Below are positions 24,460 to 32,724 of a stretch of DNA of 64,000 nt, piece by piece; the stretch's first letter is position 1, and each line of letters starts with the position of its first letter. The notes beneath the pieces were generated by a model that saw nothing but the letters and a program-made list of their open reading frames with translations, was not told the DNA's origin and did not search any database. This DNA is from JBHOQX01 sp042408595 (GTDB lineage Bacteria; Chloroflexota; Chloroflexia; Chloroflexales; Roseiflexaceae), in NCBI GenBank assembly GCA_042408595.1, contig JBHOQX010000019.1, positions 1-64,000 on the forward strand, written 5' to 3'. The position numbers and the translations under genes are program-made.

Positions 24460-25707
24460 CTACCGTCCTCCCACCCATATCGCCATATCGCCGTCGCCGG
24501 CGCGTGTCGGCTGGCCGGTGCGCAAGTCGAGCACGTAGACGCCGTCCGCCGTGCCGTAGGCCAGGCGCTGCCCATCGGGCGACCAGGGGCTGAAGGAGAA
24601 CAGGAAGGCGTCGAAGAAGCGCTGCAGCCCGACGACCGCCGGGCTTGGCATGAAGCTCGCCAGCTCGCGCACTGCGCCATCCGCCACCTCAACCGTGTGC
24701 CACGTCCGCTTTCCATCCGGCGCCGGGTCGTCCTGCGTCAGGTAGGCGATCCGCTGGCCATCCGGCGACCAGAAGAACGAGGTGACCTGCTCATCGCCGC
24801 GCGAGAGGATGCGCGGTTCGCCGCCGTTGCCATCCACCAGCTTCAGCGTGCCGGCCACCGAGCCGCCGGCCACCGGCTGCGCCGCCACATACGCGATCTG
24901 GTCGCTCGTGGGCGAGCGGGCCAGGCGCACGTCCGCGACCTTTTCGTTCGCCAGGAGCTTGACCTCCTTGCCGTCGCGCGACGCGCGCACGATCCGGCTC
25001 TCGATATCCTCGATCGTCGGGCGGGCTTTGGCGATCGGTGGTTGCGCGACATAATAAATATGGTCGCCGTCCAGCGCCCACGCCGGCGCTTGGAACAGCC
25101 CCGGGTCGCTCAGGATCGGTTGCGACGCCCCCCTGCCGGGCGTGTACGTCTCCAGCCGCCCGCCGGTCACGGCGTGGCCGTCCACGTGCAGCAGCAGCGT
25201 GCGGCTCTGGCGGTCCCAGGCGATGTACGACGACGACCCGGTGGTGATCAACTGCGCCGGCCCCGAGCCGTCCGCTGGAACGAGATGTGTCGTCAGGCCG
25301 TCCGCGCTGGCGAGGAGAAAGCTGATGTATTTCCCGTCCGGCGACCAAGCGAGGGCGAACGGCTGATTCACGCTGGTGCGGAACAGCTCCGTCTGAGCGC
25401 CGGTGCGCAGGTCGAGCCGCACGATCGCCAGGTTGGGCGGCGAGCCGGCCACATAGGCGATCTGCCGGCCGTCCGGCGCGACGGCGGGGAAGCGGTAGTC
25501 ATCGTCGTTGACATTGCCGGCCAGCACTCGAGCGCTCGTTTCGCCGTCCGTCAGCAACTGCATCCGCGAGTCGGCGCCGACCAGCACCAGCCCGATCGGC
25601 TGGGGCGCGGGGCGGGAGAGCAGCGCCCAGGCGAGCAACGTGCCGGCTGCGGCGATCAACAGCACCAGGCCACCGATGATGATATACAGCGTGCGCCGCA
25701 GGGCCAT
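24460..25707 (-). CDS. Membrane-anchored PD40/TolB-like beta-propeller protein
   Basis: 415 residues: an N-terminal membrane helix (LYIIIGGLVLLIAAAGTLLA), then six or so WD40-like PD40 repeats, each carrying a (S/A)PDG(K/R/Q) turn: AVAPDGRQIAYVAG, AWSPDGKYISFLL, WDRQSRTLLLHVDG, SPTSDQIAYV, FWSPDGQRIAYLTQ and SPWSPDGQRLAYGT. The domain faces the outside. PD40 propellers bind proteins or peptides; no enzyme domain is attached. Transcribed divergently from the EF-G paralogue. Confidence 0.8.
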   Translation of the reverse strand: MALRRTLYIIIGGLVLLIAAAGTLLAWALLSRPAPQPIGLVLVGADSRMQLLTDGETSARVLAGNVNDDDYRFPAVAPDGRQIAYVAGSPPNLAIVRLDLRTGAQTELFRTSVNQPFALAWSPDGKYISFLLASADGLTTHLVPADGSGPAQLITTGSSSYIAWDRQSRTLLLHVDGHAVTGGRLETYTPGRGASQPILSDPGLFQAPAWALDGDHIYYVAQPPIAKARPTIEDIESRIVRASRDGKEVKLLANEKVADVRLARSPTSDQIAYVAAQPVAGGSVAGTLKLVDGNGGEPRILSRGDEQVTSFFWSPDGQRIAYLTQDDPAPDGKRTWHTVEVADGAVRELASFMPSPAVVGLQRFFDAFLFSFSPWSPDGQRLAYGTADGVYVLDLRTGQPTRAGDGDMAIWVGGR

Positions 25708-25964
25708 AGCTCCCTCCTTCGCGCCGGGCGCGGGGCAGTCGGTGGGCGGTAGACGATGGACGGTGGACGGTAGTCGGTGGGTGGTGGGCGGCGGTTATAG
25801 CGCTGTTTTCTCCTCTGGGTCGGCCTCGCCGCTCCTCCTCATGGCCTCCCCGCTTGTGGCCCGCTGTCCGCGGCCAGCCACTCGCTCATCGCTCATCCAT
25901 CCCACCATCCGCGATCTGCAATCTTAAGCATAACACTCCGCCGATCGCCGCGCAAGAGACACGG
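25708..25964. other. Divergent intergenic region with repeat text
   Basis: Between the PD40 gene and the EF-G paralogue promoter lies about 250 bases of repeat-like sequence (gacgatggacggtggacggtag; tcgctcatcgctcatcc; gatctgcaatc). No gene is seen. Confidence 0.45.
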
Positions 25965-25992
25965 TTGACCGGCTCCCGAAATTGCCTATAAT
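25965..25992 (+). promoter_or_regulatory. Promoter TTGACC-16-TATAAT of the EF-G paralogue
   Basis: TTGACC (25965-25970) and TATAAT (25987-25992) are 16 bases apart, about 90 bases before the start codon. Confidence 0.6.
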
Positions 25993-26082
25993 ACTCGGTT
26001 AACCCCACACAAGCCGAGGCCCGGCCGGCGACCCGCGCCGGAAGATCTTCACCGGCAAGCCTCACCTGTCAAGGAGGACATG

Positions 26083-28179
26083 ATGCCAGCCTACGGACCG
26101 GACAGAATTCACAACATCGGCCTCTTCGGCCATGGCGGGAGCGGGAAAACCACGCTCACCGAGGCGCTTTTGCTCACCGCCAAGGCCATCTCCCGCGCCG
26201 GGCGCGTCGAGGACGGCAATACCGTCAGCGATTACGACCCGGAGGAGCAGAAGCGCCGCATGTCGATCAACCTGAGCGTCGCGCTGCTAGAGTGGAACGG
26301 CGACAAGATCAACCTGATCGATGTGCCGGGCTATGCCGATTTCGCTGGCGAGATCGCCGCGGCGATGCGCGTGATCGACGGCGCGGTGCTGGTGTTGGAT
26401 GCCGCCGGGGGCGTGGAGGTCGGGACAGAGCTGGCCTGGGAGGCGGCGGTGACCGCCGGCGTGCCGCGCATCCTGTTCATCAACAAGATGGATCGCGACA
26501 ACGCCAGCTTCTTCCGCACGCTCGAGCAAGCGCAGGAGGTGCTCGATGCTGCCGTTATCCCGCTGCAGATCCCGGTCGGTGAGCAGCGCACGTTCAACGG
26601 TATCATCTCGCTGCGTCGCCAGCGTGCCTGGCTCGATAGCGGCAAACGCGACGGCTCATTTGTTGAAGCGGATATCCCCGCTGACCTGGTGGGGCTGGAG
26701 CAAGAATGGCGCGAGCGGCTGATCGACAAGATCGCCGCGACCAACGACGACCTGATCGAAAAGTACCTGGAAGGCGGCGCGGACGCGCTGACGCAGGATG
26801 AGCTGAACCTCGGCCTGCGCGCCGGCATCGCCAACGGTTCGATCGTTCCGGTGTTCCTCGGTTCGGCCACCCAGTTGATCGGCATGGCGCAACTGCTGAA
26901 CGGCATCATCGATAGCATCCCCGCCGCCGGGCGCAAGCCGGTCGAGGCGACCGAGCTGAGCAGCGGCAAGCCGGTCACGCTCAAGGCCGCCGCCTCCGAG
27001 CCGCTGGCGGCGCTGATCTTCAAGACGCTGGCCGACCCCTACGGCAAAATCAGCTTCGTGCGCGTCTTCAGCGGCGAGCTCAAGTCGAACAGCGTGGTCT
27101 ATAACTCGCGCACCCGCAAGGAAGAGCGCATCAGCCAGCTCTACGCCGTGCGCGGCAAGGAGCAGACCCCGGTGGCCTTCATCGGCCCCGGCGACATCGG
27201 CGTGGCGACGCGCCTGGTGGACGCGCAAACGAACGACACCTTCTCGTCGCCCGACCGCCCGCTCCAGCTCGCGCCGATCGTCTTCCCCGCCACGGCCTTC
27301 ACCGGCGCGGTGAAGCCCAAGACCCGTGCCGACCTGGACAAGCTCGGCAGCGCCCTGGCGCATGTCGTCGAGGAGGACCCGACGCTCCAGATCAGCCGCG
27401 ATCCGCAGACCGGCGAGACCCTGATCTCCGGCCTGGGCGAGTCGCACGTTAAGATCGTCGCGGAGCGGATGAAGCAGAAGTTCGGCGTCGATGTCGACAT
27501 CGAGCTGCCGCGCGTCCCGTACCGCGAGACGATTCGCGGCAAGGCCGAGGCCCAGTACCGCCATAAAAAGCAGACCGGCGGCGCCGGGCAGTTCGCCGAT
27601 GTCTCCATCCGCGTCGCGCCGCTGCCGACCGACCCAGGCCGGGAGGACCCGCTGGAGTTTGTCAATATGATCGTCGGTGGCGTGATCGACCGTGCGTTCA
27701 TCCCATCGGTCGAGAAAGGCGTGCGGGCCGCCATGGCCGAGGGTGTGATCTCCGGCAACCCGGTGGTGGATGTGCGTGTCGAGCTGTTCGACGGCAAGAT
27801 GCACCCGGTCGACTCGAAGGATATCGCCTTCCAGATCGCTGGCCACGAAGCGTTCAAGCTGGCGGCGCAGAAGGCGCAGCCGGTGATCATCGAGCCGATC
27901 TACGAGCTGGAGATCACCGTGCCCGACCAATACGCCGGCGACATCATGAGCGACATGAACATGCGGCGCGGGCGGGTGATGGGGATGCTGCCTGCCGGAA
28001 ACGGTCGGACCGTCATTACCGCGCAGGCCCCGCTGGCCGATGTGCAGCGCTATGGCACCGACCTGCGCTCGATGACGCAGGGGCGCGGGCGCTATTCCAT
28101 GCGCTTCGATCACTACGAGGAAGTGCCGGCGCACCTGGCGCAGGCGCTGATCGAGGCGCAGAAGAAGGAACACGCGTAG
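26083..28179 (+). CDS. EF-G-like translational GTPase (FusA2/EF-G paralogue)
   Basis: 698 residues with the five-domain EF-G layout. G1 is GHGGSGKTTL (canonical EF-G has GHIDAGKTT), G3 DVPGYADF, G4 NKMD. The switch I region reads RRMSINLS where canonical EF-G has RGITI. Domain IV/V signatures include VPYRETIRGKAEAQYRHKKQ, GGVIDRAFIPSVEKG and MSDMNMRRGRVMGM. These differences place it in the EF-G2/FusA2-like branch, whose role (stress, recycling or ribosome-associated GTPase) is not settled. It is probably not the main elongation factor, since no rpsL/rpsG/tuf genes flank it. AAGGAGG is optimally spaced for the ATG at 26083; an ATG at 26080 is also possible. The stop is TAG. Confidence 0.88.
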   Translation: MPAYGPDRIHNIGLFGHGGSGKTTLTEALLLTAKAISRAGRVEDGNTVSDYDPEEQKRRMSINLSVALLEWNGDKINLIDVPGYADFAGEIAAAMRVIDGAVLVLDAAGGVEVGTELAWEAAVTAGVPRILFINKMDRDNASFFRTLEQAQEVLDAAVIPLQIPVGEQRTFNGIISLRRQRAWLDSGKRDGSFVEADIPADLVGLEQEWRERLIDKIAATNDDLIEKYLEGGADALTQDELNLGLRAGIANGSIVPVFLGSATQLIGMAQLLNGIIDSIPAAGRKPVEATELSSGKPVTLKAAASEPLAALIFKTLADPYGKISFVRVFSGELKSNSVVYNSRTRKEERISQLYAVRGKEQTPVAFIGPGDIGVATRLVDAQTNDTFSSPDRPLQLAPIVFPATAFTGAVKPKTRADLDKLGSALAHVVEEDPTLQISRDPQTGETLISGLGESHVKIVAERMKQKFGVDVDIELPRVPYRETIRGKAEAQYRHKKQTGGAGQFADVSIRVAPLPTDPGREDPLEFVNMIVGGVIDRAFIPSVEKGVRAAMAEGVISGNPVVDVRVELFDGKMHPVDSKDIAFQIAGHEAFKLAAQKAQPVIIEPIYELEITVPDQYAGDIMSDMNMRRGRVMGMLPAGNGRTVITAQAPLADVQRYGTDLRSMTQGRGRYSMRFDHYEEVPAHLAQALIEAQKKEHA

Positions 28180-28599
28180 GTCCGTGGACGGTGGACCGCG
28201 GACCCTGGTCTGCCCCTCGCGACGCTCGGGAACCGCCGGGGCGAAGGCGGTGGACGGCGGCCCGACAGGGCTTGCGGTCCACCGTCTGCTTTGCGCCGCT
28301 ACGCGTGGCGCGGCAGGCGGTGCATTCCCGGCTACCCCACCATGCTGGCGCGCGGCGCCCAGCGCGGGCGGTGTCCGCTCCCGGTTACGTGTGCCGAGCT
28401 CCCACGCGGCGCCCTGCGCGGCAGATGGCCGGGGGCGAGCGCCCCCGGCCCCTCCGCGAGCAGCTTCGCCCCTTGGAACCCTAATTGATGCCCCTACGCA
28501 GCGCGACCCGCAGCGCATCGGCGTGTGGCTTCTGCGCCGGCGGCGAGTTCGCGCCAGTGGGCTTCGTTACCCGAGCTGCGGGGTTTACTCCGCGGCGGG
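28180..28599. other. Intergenic repeat region after the EF-G paralogue
   Basis: No gene is supported. Bases 28185-28290 are repeat text (gtggacggtggaccgcggac and cggtggacggcgg with its inverted form). Bases 28427-28450 form a perfect 11-bp hairpin (GGCCGGGGGCG / CGCCCCCGGCC, 2-base apex). Beyond 28500 the sequence grades into an RHS remnant on the minus strand. Confidence 0.5.
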
Positions 28600-28960
28600 T
28601 CACCCCGTTGCTGGGCGTAGAATGCCCCGTCCTGGCCGGTCAGCCGGCTGACGGAGCCGGGGTGGTCGCTGCTGACGTAATTGGCCGTCTCGCCGCTCCA
28701 GGTATCGTGCTGGCCGATCAGCTCGCCGTCGAAGCGGTAGCGCCGTTTGGCGCTGATGCCGATCGTGTCTTCCCACAGCCCCTGGGTGTTCATCATCGTC
28801 ACCCTGCCGACGGTGCGGGCGATCCGCGCGCTGTCGCCATCGTCGCCCGAGGTCTCGGTCACGCCGTTGCCGGTCAGGCCGGACGGGCGCGGCTCGGCGT
28901 CCCAACTGGAGCGCACCCCGTGGCGCGCCGTCAGGGTGCTAGTCGTGTCGGAGGTGGAGG
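28600..28960 (-). pseudogene. RHS/YD-repeat core remnant
   Basis: The minus-strand frame reads SGLTGNGVTETSGDDGDSAR, ARTVGRVTMMNTQGLWEDTI, RRYRFDGELIGQHD and SSDHPGSVSRLTGQDGAFYA. This is a recognisably decayed RHS core (intact forms have YxYDGxGxRV, YxFDGxxIxxR and YLHxDHLGS(V/T)). Several key residues are changed and the frame loses similarity after AQQRGDPP, where the core should continue to the GLYDYGARYY-type end. No start codon or ribosome-binding site fits. It lies downstream of the toxin/immunity pair, as expected for a displaced or duplicated RHS fragment. Confidence 0.65.
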
Positions 28961-29268
28961 GCTGCCCGTTGACCGTGTGCGCCTTTGAGGTGGCAGCAAG
29001 CGCGCTTGAGCGCAAGGACGCCTGTAGCAGGGATCCCCGGCGGGCCGGGAGCAGCGCTCTGGCGCACTCTCGGCAACGTGGTGCGCCAAGCATAGGGGCT
29101 CCGGACACCTCACTGACGGAACGAGCCGTACCCGGAGCAGGGGTAGGGCGGCGCATCAGCACTGCAATGGCGAACACCACGTTCCACACAGCAACAGCGT
29201 GCGCCGGCTGCAATCCATGGGCCCGAGTGGTTCATCTGCGAGCCAGGGTAGCCAGCTGCTCCGCGCGT

Positions 29269-29544
29269 TCAGGACGCGATCTTGGCTGGTTGCCGCCGCG
29301 GGTCCCATCCCACTGGCGGACGACGGCTACGACTCCACCACGGCATGCCAGCATCGATCCAGTGCTGTCGCCAGCGCAGATACAGTTGCCGGCGATCCTC
29401 GCTAGTTACGCCGCTGGCGTCGTCATAGCCGAACTGAATGCCACAGGATGGACAAATCTCATGCGATGGCAGCGCGCCATCCCAGGCCGGAAAGCCCAAA
29501 TCGTAGCCACATACCGGGCAAAGGGTAAGGCGGTGTATGGTCAT
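29269..29544 (-). CDS. Candidate RHS-toxin immunity protein (Cys4 zinc-ribbon type)
   Basis: 91 residues starting MTIHRLTLCPVCGYDLG. A zinc-ribbon-like pair (CPVCG at about 9-13 and CPSCG at about 29-33) is followed by FGYDDA, a Arg/Trp-rich helix (LRWRQHWIDAGMPWW) and a PPVGWDP tail. I recognise this pattern (CPxCG ... SYEICPSCG..FGY ... WIxxGMxWWS...PPxGW) as a widespread small protein often found next to RHS or other polymorphic toxin tips. Its ATG overlaps the TGA of the toxin tip (ATGA), the usual toxin-immunity arrangement. Unlike the toxin gene it is intact. A longer start at 29559 exists but lies inside the toxin frame. Immunity function is inferred. Confidence 0.65.
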   Translation of the reverse strand: MTIHRLTLCPVCGYDLGFPAWDGALPSHEICPSCGIQFGYDDASGVTSEDRRQLYLRWRQHWIDAGMPWWSRSRRPPVGWDPRRQPAKIAS

Positions 29545-30230
29545 CTGCGAGGCGTCCATGGCGGGTTTCCAGGTTGCCGATACCAGTCATCGAGATTCGT
29601 TCCAGCCTGATGAGTGGCTGGATCGGGTTTATAATAGGTTTTCGTAGTATCATCTGGATTGTAGGCGCCAAACTCGTTAGTTCCGGGATCATACACCCGA
29701 ATGGTCCCATTCCGATCTCCCTTCGTTGGCAGCCCGTGTTTCTGCGACCGTTGTAAAAAATCGGAAGCCTGTTTCGCGTAATCATCCTTGTTCGTCGCGG
29801 CGAAATCGCCGCCGTGCCGCTGATAGTGATCGTCAAGCGTATCAGGATGCCCCCAAGAGTCCTCAGTCGTCAGATCCAGGTTTTCCGCCGCCCCCGCCGC
29901 CTCCCCCGCGGCGCCATCATCCGGGATCGGCGCCCCCGCCGCAGCGACGGTCTACCCCGGCGTGTGCGCGGCACCGTAAGCGAGGAGCGCGCCGGCGCCG
30001 ATCATGAGCCCGGCGCCGATCACGAACCTCACCACCGCGCCAGCCGCCGTCCCGGCACCGGGGACAACCGACCCAATCGCCGCGCCCGCGAGGGTGCACC
30101 TGATGACTTCGACGCACTGCCGCGTCGGGTCGGTGTGCCGGACCGGGTTGTTCCGCGCATAACTGGGCGGTTGAGCGCCTGCGGGTCGCCATACCTCCCA
30201 CGATGCACCAATTGAGGCCGTCGACCGTCT
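29541..30230 (-). pseudogene. RHS C-terminal end plus toxin tip, amber-interrupted and frameshifted
   Basis: One minus-strand frame encodes the end of an RHS core (YARNNPVRHTDPTRQC, compare YVRNNPLRYTDPTG). A hydrophobic pre-toxin region rich in Ala/Gly/Val follows, then the frame meets a TAG at 29954-29952. The same frame continues for 136 codons to a TGA at 29541. That part carries a compact toxin-like domain: DDHYQRHGGDFAA, DDYAKQASDFL, GTIRVYDPGTNEFGAY and KTYYKPDP. The HYxRHGxDF ... TNEFG ... YxKP order resembles C-terminal toxin modules of polymorphic toxins (possibly the BECR/colicin-D-like RNase group; not certain). Upstream, GDPQALNR is in a different frame from YARNN, showing a one-base frameshift near 30165. 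The gene is therefore broken, though the toxin domain itself is well preserved. Confidence 0.65.
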
Positions 30231-30308
30231 GCGTGCTGTAAACGACAAGATGGCGGTGATGGCCCTGCCGCGAGCAAGAGCAACCCGCGTGGGCCGATCG
30301 CTGCGCGT

Positions 30309-30620
30309 TTATCCGATGCCGCGGGTATGGCCGCGGATCAGGCGGGTGAGGGCCTCGGTCTGAGCGGTGAGTGCCGCCACACGCCGCTCCAGTTCCGGGC
30401 GGTCGCCGCCGATCAGGCGCATATCGAGCTCCGGCAGGCGGGCCTCAGCCTCAGCGAGCGCGGCGTGCAGCCGGCCGAGCGCTTCGGCGGCGCGTACGAG
30501 CGCTTCCTGCCGCTCAGCCGCCTCGCGCCGCCGGCGGCGCACCAACAGCACCGCGCCGGCAGCCAGGGCCGCAGCCGCCACGGCAGCCACCGGCGCCGCG
30601 ATTCTGAGCGCACGGCTCAT
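30309..30620 (-). CDS. Small membrane-anchored coiled-coil protein
   Basis: 103 residues: one N-terminal membrane helix (AAPVAAVAAAALAAGAVLLV), a basic RRRRREAAER patch and a long amphipathic helix. It overlaps the stop of the PP2C-type phosphatase gene by 4 bases (ATGA), so the two are translationally coupled. It may tether or modulate the phosphatase; no family is recognised. Confidence 0.6.
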   Translation of the reverse strand: MSRALRIAAPVAAVAAAALAAGAVLLVRRRRREAAERQEALVRAAEALGRLHAALAEAEARLPELDMRLIGGDRPELERRVAALTAQTEALTRLIRGHTRGIG

Positions 30621-32527
30621 GGCACCCCTCCATCCCGCTTGATGACGACCAGCGTGATGTCATCCGCCTGCGGCCCGACAGCTGAAAAATCGTGCACGGC
30701 GTTCAGGATCGCATTGAGAACATCGTCCGGTGTGCCGCGCGCGTTGGCGCGCAGCACCGCGTGCAGCCGCTCCTCGCCGAACAACTGCCGGCGGGCGTCC
30801 ATCGCCTCGGTCACGCCATCGGTGTAAAGGCAGAGCACATCGCCCGGCGCCAGCACCACGCGACGCTGCTCGAAGCGCGGCTCGGGCACGACGCCCAGGA
30901 CCATGCCGCTGGCCTGCAACTGCTCGATCTGACCGGTCGCGGCGCGGCACAGCAGCGGGTAGTTGTGCCCAGCGTCGGCGTACTCCACACATCCGGTCGC
31001 GCCGTCCAGAATGCCGTAGAACGTGGTCACGAACAGGCCAGCACGGGCATCCGCCAGCAGCAGCCGGTTGGACTGCTCGAGCACCTCGCGTGGAGCGCGG
31101 CCATCGCTCGCGGTGGCGCGGATAATCGTCCGCGAGAGCGCCATGAACAGCGCCGCCGGTACCCCCTTGTCGGTCACGTCGGCGATCACGATCCCCAGCC
31201 GCCCGGCGATGACCGGCGGTTCGGGGCGGGCGGCGCGCGGTGCGCCACGGCCGGTGCGCCAGAACTCCAGCTCCAGGTCGCGCCGGGTGAGCGCGGGGCG
31301 GGCCGCCGCCACCGGCGCGCCGCCCGCCGGAAGGGCCGCGCCGGATTCTGGCAACCCGATGAAGTCATAGAAATCGCCGCCGACCTGCTCCGCGGCGCGG
31401 TAGAAGGCGGCGATCGCGTACCCGGGGAAGCGCGGGCAGGCGTCCGGCAGAAAGCTGGCCTGGATGTCGCGGGCCAGCGCGAGCTGCTGTTCGAGCCGCT
31501 GGCGGGCGAGCACTTCCTGGTGCAGCCGCTCCCGTTCGAGCGTCTGGGCGAGCTGGCTGGCGAGCAGGTCGAGCAGTTGGGCTTCGTCGTCCAGAAAGCG
31601 GCGCGGCGCACGTGAGTTGACCAGCAGCATGCCGGCCGGAACGCCGTTGATCGTTACGGCAGCGGCCATGTGGCCGCGGAAGCGCTGCGCCTTGAGCAGC
31701 GGCGGAAGCGGGCTCATCGCGTCGGTTGCCAGGTCGGCGCTGCGCTCCGGCAGGTACCAGAGGTGCGGCTGCTGCGGATCGAGCACCGCCGGCAGCGAGG
31801 TGTTGTTGAGGAACTGCCAGCCGTGCGCCACGACGAGCCGCGCCACCCCCTGCGCCTCGTCCGCTTCGACAAAGGCGCAGGCTTCGACCTCCAGCAGCCG
31901 CGCGCCGACCCGCACCAGCCGTTGCAGCGCCGAGTCCAGCCCGGTGGCACCGAGCAGGTCCTGCGAGAGTTGGAGCAGCGCCGCCTGCTCCTGCACCCGC
32001 CGCACCTTCACCTGCTCGTACAGGCGGGCACGGGCGATCGCCGTGCCGAGCAGGTTGCCGATCGCCGAGAGAAGCTGGAGTTGCGCCGGGGTGAAGTTGC
32101 CGAACTCGGTCGTGGCGACGTTCAGGATGCCGAGGATCTCGTCGCCGTTGCGGATCGGCACCGAGGCGTGGCGGGCCAGGCCGCGCTTGTCGCCGACGGC
32201 GCTGCGCAGCCGGCTGCACCGCACCACGTTCACCGCCTGCGTCAGCCGGCCCTCGGCGCACAAATCCTGGCAGGTGCAGCCGTCCTGCCAGGCCGGGCCG
32301 GGGTAGGCGATCGCCGGGGGCAGGCTGTGGCGAGCGGCCAGGCGGAACTTCCCGGCATCGTCCGTGAGAAAGATCCAGCCGGTGTGCAGGCCCAGCAACT
32401 CGACGATATGGACCAGTGCGGCGTCCAGCGCCTCGCGCAGGTCGACGGCGCGGTTGAGCGTCTGCGACAGCGCATTGAGGGTCGTCAGCTCGGCGATTCG
32501 CCGCTGCGCGTCGCTTTGGGCAGGCAT
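30617..32527 (-). CDS. GAF-GAF-PP2C (RsbU/SpoIIE-type) serine phosphatase
   Basis: 636 residues. The first GAF domain spans about 25-175 (LVHIVELLGLHTGWIFL ... ARHASVPIRNGDEILGILN), the second about 185-350 (VRVGARLLEVEACAFVEAD ... AAAVTINGVPAGMLLV). A coiled-coil then leads to a PPM-type phosphatase domain: ARDIQASFLPD, GGDFYDFI, IADVTDKGVPAALFMA, GNYPLL-like region AGHNYPLL, LYTDGVTEA and DDITLVVIKRD, supplying the metal-binding aspartates. Such proteins dephosphorylate anti-anti-sigma factors (STAS) in partner-switching pathways; no STAS or anti-sigma gene is nearby. A Pro/Ala/Arg-rich loop (about 388-425) interrupts the phosphatase domain. Confidence 0.88.
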   Translation of the reverse strand: MPAQSDAQRRIAELTTLNALSQTLNRAVDLREALDAALVHIVELLGLHTGWIFLTDDAGKFRLAARHSLPPAIAYPGPAWQDGCTCQDLCAEGRLTQAVNVVRCSRLRSAVGDKRGLARHASVPIRNGDEILGILNVATTEFGNFTPAQLQLLSAIGNLLGTAIARARLYEQVKVRRVQEQAALLQLSQDLLGATGLDSALQRLVRVGARLLEVEACAFVEADEAQGVARLVVAHGWQFLNNTSLPAVLDPQQPHLWYLPERSADLATDAMSPLPPLLKAQRFRGHMAAAVTINGVPAGMLLVNSRAPRRFLDDEAQLLDLLASQLAQTLERERLHQEVLARQRLEQQLALARDIQASFLPDACPRFPGYAIAAFYRAAEQVGGDFYDFIGLPESGAALPAGGAPVAAARPALTRRDLELEFWRTGRGAPRAARPEPPVIAGRLGIVIADVTDKGVPAALFMALSRTIIRATASDGRAPREVLEQSNRLLLADARAGLFVTTFYGILDGATGCVEYADAGHNYPLLCRAATGQIEQLQASGMVLGVVPEPRFEQRRVVLAPGDVLCLYTDGVTEAMDARRQLFGEERLHAVLRANARGTPDDVLNAILNAVHDFSAVGPQADDITLVVIKRDGGVP

Positions 32528-32552
32528 AAGCGCGATTGCAGCATGCAGCGTG

Positions 32553-32722
32553 CAGAGTGCAGATGAGACAACCCAACCTGCAATCTACAATCGACAATCT
32601 GCTATGAACTCTTCCAGCCGATGGCGACATGCCCGATAGCCGGCAGATCGCCGCGCGGCACCAGGCCTCGTCCCGATTACAGAGTGCAGATGAGACAACC
32701 CAACCTGCAATCGACAATCTGC
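32553..32722 (+). repeat. Two direct copies of a ~45-bp intergenic repeat
   Basis: cagagtgcagatgagacaac followed by ccaacctgcaatc occurs at 32553-32602 and again at 32680-32722. The first copy carries an extra tacaatc unit before gacaatctgc. The 80 bases between them hold nothing recognisable. Confidence 0.8.
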
Positions 32723-32724
32723 AC

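Noticed and set aside
28494..29213. 240-codon minus-strand frame as an intact gene
   Set aside because: Only the middle resembles RHS cores; both ends are unrelated low-complexity sequence and no start signal fits, so it was called a remnant.
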